From Acidobacteriota bacterium (GTDB lineage: Bacteria; Acidobacteriota; UBA6911; JACQSX01): a DNA stretch of 6,798 nucleotides. The notes beneath the pieces are model-generated. The model searched no databases, had not been told where the DNA came from, and saw only the letters and a program-made list of their open reading frames with translations. The position numbers and the translations under genes are program-made. The DNA lies in NCBI GenBank assembly GCA_016199665.1, contig JACQGG010000223.1, positions 1 through 6,798 of the forward strand, written 5' to 3'. Positions 1 through 6,798 of this stretch are shown here, piece after piece (the stretch's first letter is position 1; each line of letters starts with the position of its first letter).

Positions 1-30
1 CCCCTGGCCCCCGGCCCCTCTACCCTGCTT

Positions 31-375
31 TCAGGACACTCGCACCCGCTTGCCGTCGTTCCAGAGCTTTTCCAGGTTGTAGAAGCCGCGATGGCTGGGG
101 ACAAAAATGTGGACCACGAAACTCAGATAATCGAGCAGAATCCACTCGCCCCGCGGATATCCTTCGACGTGACCGGCGAAAAGACCCCGCTGCTTGAGCC
201 TTTCCATCACCGAGTCAGCCAGCGCCTGCGTTTGTCGCGTGCTTCGACCCGTGGCGATCACGAAGTAGTCGGTGAAGCTGGATGTGGCGGAGATGTCCAG
301 CAACACAACCTCCTCTCCCTTCTTCTCCTCCAAGGCCTGCCAGACGGCCTTCAAATCCTCTTCAAGGTTTCTCAT
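31..375 (-). CDS. rsfS: Ribosomal silencing factor RsfS (Iojap/YbeB family)
   Basis: The 114-residue product matches the compact RsfS/Iojap family, usually about 105-120 residues. In known members this cytoplasmic protein binds large-subunit protein L14 and blocks subunit joining when nutrients are scarce. Seen in the sequence: FTDYFVIATG at residues 34-43, the EGYPRGEWILLDY stretch at 71-83 followed by a VVHIF strand at 87-91, and the closing YNLEKLW motif at 99-105. The start is ATG at 375-373, with an AGG five bases upstream. This start lies inside the end of nadD, giving a 14-base overlap and suggesting translational coupling. The stop is TGA at 33-31. Only 30 bases follow before the window edge; in many genomes rlmH comes next, but it cannot be seen here. 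The gene is intact and the family assignment is firm. Confidence 0.96.
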   Translation of the reverse strand: MRNLEEDLKAVWQALEEKKGEEVVLLDISATSSFTDYFVIATGRSTRQTQALADSVMERLKQRGLFAGHVEGYPRGEWILLDYLSFVVHIFVPSHRGFYNLEKLWNDGKRVRVS

Positions 376-1002
376 ACAGCCTGTACTTTCGGATGTATTG
401 GTACACTCCCGGAGTCACCCACTTCTTCATGCGGACCGCGTTGGCCGGACGGCGTATCTCGGTGGACGAGACATTTGGGGCGCCCACATCGATGAGGAAA
501 CTATTCTGGTCCCAGGGGGCATCACCCGCGCGATACCAGCGAAGGAATGCGGCAACACGCGGATCCACGTCGGCTGGAAGTCTGCGGCTCCTGCCGCCGG
601 GTCGCCGCACAAAGATCATGTGGAACTCCTCGAGCAGCGACTCAAAGCAATGCCAGGTGGCAAATTCCCGGAGAGTGTCCCCCCCCGCGATGAAATAAAA
701 CAGGACTCGGGAGCGGTACTGGCGGCGAAGCGCCCGCAAGGTATCGATGGTGTAACCGGACTGAGAGCTCAATTCGTAATGGCAAATCCGCAGTCTTGGA
801 TCGTCCTGCGTCGCGAGGGCGACCATACTGCAGCGATGCCACTCGGGAGAAATTTTCGATCGGCTCTTGTGGGGCGGAGTGCGCGCAATCAGGAACCAGA
901 TCTGATCCAGGCGGAAAAGCTTGCGCACCTCCCGGGCCACATGCAAATGCCCGATATGAACAGGGTCAAAAGTGCCTCCGAGAATTCCAACCCGCAAAGT
1001 GT

Positions 1003-1006
<4 letters not shown>
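362..1006 (-). CDS. nadD: Nicotinate-nucleotide adenylyltransferase NadD
   Basis: This 214-residue enzyme transfers AMP from ATP to nicotinate mononucleotide to form deamido-NAD, the penultimate step of NAD synthesis. Seen: the nucleotidyltransferase signature GGTFDPVHIGHL at residues 10-21 with its HxGH histidines, TPPHK at 43-47, GYTIDTL at 84-90, the GGD active-site segment at 108-110, and VSSTEIRR at 179-186, the usual C-terminal ATP-binding motif. The length is typical of bacterial NadD. The start is TTG at 1006-1004, sharing a TTGA overlap with the obg stop. A weak GAGAAG purine stretch lies four bases upstream, so translation probably depends on ribosomes finishing obg. The GGD segment is encoded by a run of eight G (plus-strand C at 679-686), a possible slippage site. 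The stop is TGA at 364-362, inside rsfS. Confidence 0.96.
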
Positions 1007-2001
<995 letters not shown>

Positions 2002-2007
2002 AACACC

Positions 2008-2037
2008 ATATTAACGACAACGTTCTGTGCCCGGCAA
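2008..2037 (-). promoter_or_regulatory. Possible obg promoter giving a leaderless transcript
   Basis: On the minus strand, TTGCCG (2037-2032) and TAATAT (2013-2008) are separated by 18 bases. Each matches four of six positions of the sigma-70 consensus hexamers. The six bases after the -10-like box end immediately before the obg ATG, so a start at the usual distance would fall on the A of the start codon. This fits the lack of a Shine-Dalgarno sequence before obg. The matches are modest, and AT-rich start regions produce such boxes by chance, so this is tentative. Confidence 0.3.
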
Positions 2038-2165
2038 CCCGAAGCCCCGCGCCGTCCAAGAGCGCAAAGCTGCGGAGAAGACGCATGCCAATAGAGGGAA
2101 CTGAAGGATGGGAATCGGAGGCTCTGCGACTTTCCCGCGGCCCCTGCGACGCTGAGTTGAATAAG

Positions 2166-2178
2166 GGGGATAATCCCC
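2166..2178. repeat. 13-base palindrome in the rpmA-obg spacer
   Basis: GGGGAT and ATCCCC flank a single A, forming a perfect palindrome centred on 2172. It lies about 165 bases upstream of the obg start. The arms are suitable for a dimeric regulator. As an RNA hairpin the one-base loop is too small without opening inner pairs. No regulator is recognised for it. Confidence 0.4.
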
Positions 2179-2200
2179 ACTCAGACGAGAGGTTGTTCAC

Positions 2201-2230
2201 TTGTCGCGGAGATGGCAATTTTGGCGACAA
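2201..2230. repeat. Inverted repeat TTGTCGC / GCGACAA in the rpmA-obg spacer
   Basis: The arms at 2201-2207 and 2224-2230 are exact reverse complements over seven bases and are separated by 16 bases. No T run follows on either strand, so it does not look like an intrinsic terminator. It could be an operator with widely spaced half-sites or a stem in the RNA linking rpmA to obg. A seven-base match over this distance can occur by chance, so confidence in a function is low. Confidence 0.35.
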
Positions 2231-2239
2231 AATCTTTGC

Positions 2240-2285
2240 AAAAAAACAACAAGTCACTCCCCGGCTGAGAGCAGCGGGTCTTTTT
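2240..2285. terminator. Weak, possibly bidirectional hairpin terminator beside rpmA stop
   Basis: CCCG (2260-2263) pairs with CGGG (2275-2278) and CTG (2265-2267) pairs with CAG (2272-2274), leaving one bulged base and an AGAG loop. On the plus strand, T5 follows two bases after the stem (2281-2285) and overlaps the rpmA stop codon. On the minus strand, seven T (2246-2240) begin about 13 bases after the stem, which is far for a classical terminator. It may attenuate rpmA transcription or stop antisense reading into rpmA. The stem is short, so the call is uncertain. Confidence 0.3.
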
Positions 2286-2550
2286 ACCGGGCCAGCATGG
2301 CTTGCTCAATGCGGACAAATCTGCCCTGGCGGCCCAGATTCTGAAACTTGACAAAGCCGTCAACCTTGGCAAACAGAGTGTCGTCGCGTCCGCGACCGAC
2401 GTTCAACCCCGGCCGGATCGGCGTGCCCCGCTGGCGCACCAGAATTGAGCCGCCGGTGACAAACTGACCGTCGAAGCGCTTCACGCCCAGCCGCTTGGAC
2501 TGGCTGTCGCGCCCGTTTCGCGAGCTTCCTACACCTTTCTTGTGAGCCAT
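2284..2550 (-). CDS. rpmA: 50S ribosomal protein L27 (bL27)
   Basis: L27 is a small basic protein of the large ribosomal subunit whose N-terminal tail reaches toward the peptidyl-transferase centre and contacts tRNA. The 88-residue product, close to the usual 85 or so, begins MAHKKGVGSSRNGRDS and continues with SKRLGVKRFDGQ and TGGSILVRQRGT, a nearly canonical L27. It starts directly at MAHKKG, with none of the extra cleaved N-terminal residues found in Firmicutes L27. The ATG lies six bases beyond the rplU stop. Its ribosome binding site AGAGG, nine bases upstream, sits inside the last codons of rplU, so the two genes form one transcription unit. The stop is TAA at 2286-2284. Confidence 0.98.
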   Translation of the reverse strand: MAHKKGVGSSRNGRDSQSKRLGVKRFDGQFVTGGSILVRQRGTPIRPGLNVGRGRDDTLFAKVDGFVKFQNLGRQGRFVRIEQAMLAR

Positions 2551-2556
2551 AGTCTG

Positions 2557-3120
2557 CTACCTCTTTTTCCCCTTCGACCGCGGGGTTTGGACTTTCGCCG
2601 ACTCCTTCTTCGCGGCGGCCCCCTTGGCCCCCCGTGCAACTGTCTTGTCTGCGCGTGCCGATTTCCTGACCGCCGGAGCCTTCTTCGGGACCCCCTTCTT
2701 TCCTTTCCCCGCCGGTCTTGCCGGCTTTTCAACCTTTGCCGGCCTCTCAATTTGTGCCTGAACCGGAGCCGCCGCAACCCGGTTCTCCGCCGTGCTCCGG
2801 CGCTCCGAGTAAAGCCCCAATTCATCAATTCGCACGCGCATGACAGTCTGCCGATGCCCGCGGGTCCGCCGGTACTGCTTGCGGCGCTTTTTCTTGAAGA
2901 TCAGAATCTTGGGAGACCGCAGCAGATCCAAAACCGTGCCAAAGACGTTGGCTTCTTCAACGCGCGGAGTGCCCAGTCTCAGATCATCCCCGTCGGCCAA
3001 CATCAGCACTTCGGAGAAAACAATGCTGTCGCCGGGCTTGGCATTTTGCCGCTCCACTTGAATGATGTCGCCCTGAGCTACCTTGATTTGCTTCCCCCCG
3101 GCGCTAATTACCGCATACAC
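2557..3120 (-). CDS. rplU: 50S ribosomal protein L21 (bL21) with long basic C-terminal tail
   Basis: L21 is a large-subunit protein that binds 23S rRNA and cooperates with L20. Residues 1-103 form a complete L21 core: YAVISAGGKQIKV at 2-14, a FGTVLD-type segment at 60-65, and the basic FKKKRRKQYRRTRGHRQ stretch at 75-91. The remaining 84 residues (104-187) are a low-complexity tail rich in lysine, alanine, arginine and proline, probably disordered; ordinary L21 is about 103 residues. I chose GTG at 3120-3118 because GGAGG lies seven bases before it, VYAVI replaces the usual MYAVI, and the promoter -10 box (3156-3151) lies within the extension that an ATG at 3180 would require. The gene is the first of the cluster and is followed six bases later by rpmA. 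Confidence 0.95.
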   Translation of the reverse strand: MYAVISAGGKQIKVAQGDIIQVERQNAKPGDSIVFSEVLMLADGDDLRLGTPRVEEANVFGTVLDLLRSPKILIFKKKRRKQYRRTRGHRQTVMRVRIDELGLYSERRSTAENRVAAAPVQAQIERPAKVEKPARPAGKGKKGVPKKAPAVRKSARADKTVARGAKGAAAKKESAKVQTPRSKGKKR

Positions 3121-3123
3121 GGA

Positions 3124-3133
3124 CCGTCCTCCA
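3124..3133 (-). promoter_or_regulatory. Strong ribosome binding site deciding the rplU GTG start
   Basis: On the minus strand GGAGGA is followed by CGGTCC and then GTG, which puts GGAGG seven bases from the start codon. This near-perfect Shine-Dalgarno sequence compensates for the GTG codon. It rules in favour of the 187-residue L21 over the 207-residue version. Confidence 0.85.
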
Positions 3134-3150
3134 TGCTCGAAAAAAAGTCT

Positions 3151-3180
3151 ATTATAGGGAACGATGTCAAAACCGGTCAA
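3151..3180 (-). promoter_or_regulatory. Sigma-70-type promoter of rplU-rpmA
   Basis: On the minus strand TTGACC (3180-3175) and a perfect TATAAT (3156-3151) are 18 bases apart, matching five and six of six consensus bases. The predicted start of transcription is near 3145, giving a leader of about 25 bases that contains the rplU Shine-Dalgarno sequence. A second TTGACA (3170-3165) lies only eight bases from the -10 box and is too close to serve as its -35. The strength fits a ribosomal protein operon. Confidence 0.75.
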
Positions 3181-3196
3181 CCAGGATTAGCATTCA

Positions 3197-3214
3197 AGCC
3201 GCCAAGTGGCGGCT
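3197..3214. repeat. Perfect 7-bp hairpin upstream of the PfkB-family gene
   Basis: AGCCGCC (3197-3203) and GGCGGCT (3208-3214) flank a four-base loop. The possible GTG start at 3206 lies across the loop and stem, which would hide it in RNA. No T run follows, so it is not a terminator. It also lies 17 bases upstream of the rplU -35 box, where a regulator could act. Confidence 0.4.
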
Positions 3215-3244
3215 GACGAGGTTGTCTTCCCCACAGCGAAAATC

Positions 3245-4186
3245 ATGACCGAACTGGACCGCGTCCACTTTCAGACAGACTGGCCCGCAGGGCGGCCCTT
3301 TCAGGTGATCGGCCTCGGTTTGAATGCCGTGGACACTATTCTTGTGCTCCCGCGCTATCCCGAGCATAACACAAAGCTTGAGATCGAACAGGCTCGCCGG
3401 CTCGGAGGGGGACAGACCGCCACCGCTTCATCGCTTTGCGCGCGGTACGGACTCAAGGTCCGCTACCTGGGGCGCGTTGGGGATGATGAGATGGGGCGGT
3501 TTTCCCTGGCCGACCTGAAGCAGGAGCCGATGGACGTGCGCGTGGACATCGTGCCGGGGGCATCCAGCCAGTTTGCCATCATCCTGGTGGATCGCCCGAC
3601 CGGGGAGCGCACCATCCTCTGGAAACGGGATTCAAAGCTGCTGTTTGCGGGCAACGGTCCAAAACGAGAGCTTATTGTCGAGGGTCAGCTTCTCCACCTG
3701 GACGGGCACGACCAGCCCGCAAGCATTCGGGCGGCCCGATGGGCTCGCGAGGCGGGCATGCGGGTTTCTCTGGATATTGACAAGCTCCAGCCCGGGGTTG
3801 AGGAACTTCTGGCGCTGACTGACTTTCTGATTCCTACCGTCAGCTTTGTGCATCAGTTCTCTGCAAGCGCGGACTGGAGAGAAGGCTTGAAAGTTCTCTG
3901 CAAAGCCACTTCGGGATTTGTCGCGGCGACCCGCGGCAGCCAGGGTGCAGCAGCGGTCTGGCAAGACCGCATTTTCGAAATCCCCGGCTACCCGGTTGCT
4001 CCTGTTGACACAACCGGAGCCGGCGACGTGTTCCACGGGGCCTTCATTTATGCTCTATTCCAGAACTGGAGTGTCAGGCGCTGCCTGCAGTTTGCCAACG
4101 CCGCAGGCGCCCTGGCCTGCACCCGCTACGGCGCACGCGGCGGAATCCCGGCTCGCAATGAAGTGCTTCGGCTCGTCGACGGCTGA
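3245..4186 (+). CDS. PfkB/ribokinase-family carbohydrate kinase, substrate unknown
   Basis: Members of this family phosphorylate sugars, nucleosides or related alcohols with ATP in the cytoplasm. From the ATG at 3245 the product has 313 residues, normal for the family. Seen (numbered from that ATG): VIGLGLNAVDT at 21-31, the glycine-rich substrate-side motif GGGQTATA at 54-61, YLGRVGDDEMG at 74-84, LDGHD at 152-156, and the signature DTTGAGD at 255-261 with catalytic Asp261 and the anion-hole glycines. Where many ribokinases have asparagine after the GG pair there is alanine, so substrate cannot be inferred from ribokinase itself. A GTG at 3206 would add 13 residues, but it has no ribosome binding site and lies in a hairpin. 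ATG 3245 is also weakly preceded, so the start is uncertain. The gene diverges from rplU and converges with yyaL. Confidence 0.9.
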   Translation: MTELDRVHFQTDWPAGRPFQVIGLGLNAVDTILVLPRYPEHNTKLEIEQARRLGGGQTATASSLCARYGLKVRYLGRVGDDEMGRFSLADLKQEPMDVRVDIVPGASSQFAIILVDRPTGERTILWKRDSKLLFAGNGPKRELIVEGQLLHLDGHDQPASIRAARWAREAGMRVSLDIDKLQPGVEELLALTDFLIPTVSFVHQFSASADWREGLKVLCKATSGFVAATRGSQGAAAVWQDRIFEIPGYPVAPVDTTGAGDVFHGAFIYALFQNWSVRRCLQFANAAGALACTRYGARGGIPARNEVLRLVDG

Positions 4187-4201
4187 CTTCCAATGGACGC
4201 C

Positions 4202-6262
<2,061 letters not shown>

Positions 6263-6276
6263 GCATCTCCGATCTG

Positions 6277-6302
6277 TTATGAAAGGCGCCCGCTTTTCAT
6301 AA
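6277..6302. repeat. Inverted repeat TTATGAAA / TTTCATAA upstream of yyaL
   Basis: The arms at 6277-6284 and 6295-6302 are perfect eight-base reverse complements, separated by ten bases that can extend the stem by two or three GC pairs after one mismatch. The proximal arm ends 14 bases before the yyaL start codon, leaving the GGAG site just outside. It could be an operator for a dimeric regulator or an RNA stem affecting yyaL translation. No T run follows, so a terminator is unlikely. Confidence 0.5.
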
Positions 6303-6452
6303 TAACCGCTAGGGGCTCACAGAGAGAAATCATTGGGGAACCCGTGCTCGGCCCGGGGCGGATCACACCTGCATCGTCCCATTAATTATTTAACTCAGAC
6401 CAAGGTTAGCAAACGTTACTTTGGCCTTTCCGACGATTTTCTTTACCAGTAG
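6303..6452. other. Spacer upstream of yyaL and the cyclase fragment
   Basis: I find no convincing intact gene here. It holds an AT-rich patch at 6381-6393 and the region where a yyaL promoter should lie, but no pair of boxes good enough to call. In the frame of the cyclase fragment, 6402-6449 reads KVSKRYFGLSDDFLYQ before a TAG at 6450. The RYFG part faintly resembles the segment that precedes many bacterial class III cyclase domains, so this may be gene remnant rather than true spacer. Confidence 0.4.
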
Positions 6453-6798
6453 CGGGACCGAGTCGCCGCCATCACCGTCGACGATTATCTACCGAGGAGC
6501 AATGAATACTTCGAACGGATGGTTGAAATTGTGATGCGCAATCAGGGGACCCTGGATAAGTTCATAGGCGATGGACTGATGGTGATCTTCGGCGCGCCGG
6601 TTGAGGATCCCTATCAAGAAGAACACGCGGTAAGAGCCGCTCTGGAAATGCAGCAGGAGTTTAGCCAGTTGTCCAAGAAGTGGCAGCTCCAGGGACCTGC
6701 CACTCGCATCGGTGTCGGAATCAATTCCGGCAATGCGATTGTGGGAAACATTGGTTCCACCCGCGCATGGAGTACACGGCCATTGGGGACACGGTCAA
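6453..6798 (+). pseudogene. Damaged class III adenylate/guanylate cyclase fragment, cut by window end
   Basis: Class III cyclases make cAMP or cGMP from ATP or GTP. From 6501 the frame reads NEYFERMVEIV, then GTLDKFIGDGLMVIFGAP (about 6546-6599), containing the substrate-contacting lysine and second metal-binding aspartate of the family, and RIGVGINSGNAIVGNIGST (about 6708-6760). Near 6761-6767 one base appears to be missing: the next frame reads RMEYTAIGDTV to the window end, exactly the expected continuation. Upstream, the FxDIxGFT motif with the first metal-binding aspartate is absent; only RDRVAAITV and a short unrelated linker precede NEYF, after an in-frame TAG at 6450. The only in-frame ATG in the fragment's upstream part is 6519, inside the domain. 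It is either a decayed gene or a correct gene spoiled by sequence errors near a contig end. The domain call is firm; pseudogene status is inferred. Confidence 0.75.

Noticed and set aside
1..30. Terminator or start of the next gene after rsfS
   Set aside because: The stretch is a G-rich (minus strand) run with possible GGCC pairing, but too short and cut by the window edge to support a call.
2085..2351. An 88-codon plus-strand frame through the rpmA-obg spacer
   Set aside because: It runs into rpmA antisense, has no convincing ribosome binding site and no recognisable domain.
2181..2372. A 63-codon minus-strand frame overlapping the end of rpmA
   Set aside because: It overlaps rpmA in another frame and shows no protein-like motif.
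3150..3155. Plus-strand TATTAT as a promoter for the PfkB-family gene
   Set aside because: At 17 bases upstream the sequence is TCCTCC, with no resemblance to a -35 box.
3151..3170. TTGACA at 3170-3165 as the -35 box of rplU
   Set aside because: It is only eight bases from TATAAT, far from the 16-18 needed; TTGACC at 3180-3175 has the right spacing.
3121..3180. N-terminal extension of L21 from an ATG at 3180
   Set aside because: It contains the rplU promoter -35 and -10 boxes and is not part of the L21 family. The GTG at 3120 has a strong ribosome binding site.
4187..4201. Shared terminator between the convergent PfkB-family gene and yyaL
   Set aside because: The 15-base gap has no stem or T run.

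Overview
The window is bacterial, moderately GC-rich and gene-dense. It carries a conserved ribosome-biogenesis cluster on the minus strand, a sugar-kinase-family gene on the plus strand, a large YyaL-type gene on the minus strand, and a damaged class III nucleotide cyclase fragment at the right edge. The gene order rplU-rpmA-obg-nadD-rsfS is common to many bacterial phyla. An Obg without the C-terminal OCT domain, a lysine/alanine-rich tail on L21, a class III cyclase and a DUF255 protein together are compatible with Acidobacteriota or a relative. That assignment is an inference from general familiarity, not from a search.

Layout: rsfS (31-375, minus), nadD (362-1006, minus, TTG start) and obg (1003-2001, minus) overlap one another by 14 and 4 bases. 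A 282-base spacer (2002-2283) then separates obg from rpmA (2284-2550, minus) and rplU (2557-3120, minus, GTG start). A near-consensus promoter at 3151-3180 reads leftward into rplU, and its position shows that the longer ATG-initiated version of rplU is wrong. The spacer holds two inverted repeats, a hairpin next to the rpmA stop and a possible second promoter abutting the obg start codon, so obg-nadD-rsfS may be transcribed partly on its own.

Divergent from rplU is a PfkB/ribokinase-family gene (3245-4186, plus). It converges on a DUF255/YyaL gene (4202-6262, minus) with only 15 bases between the stop codons. Upstream of yyaL, a 188-base spacer holds a perfect 8-base-arm inverted repeat in the presumed leader. 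From about 6453 to the window end, the plus strand encodes the metal- and nucleotide-binding part of a class III adenylate/guanylate cyclase. It lacks a convincing start and the first metal-binding motif, and it contains a one-base frameshift near 6761-6767.

Functionally, the left half links ribosome assembly (L21, L27, Obg, RsfS) to NAD synthesis (NadD). The right half is a loose group of single genes. I see no mobile element, CRISPR array, tRNA, rRNA or clear defence or biosynthetic system. The points most worth a second look are the broken cyclase, the L21 tail, the structured rpmA-obg spacer and the yyaL leader repeat. None of them is strong evidence for a new system.
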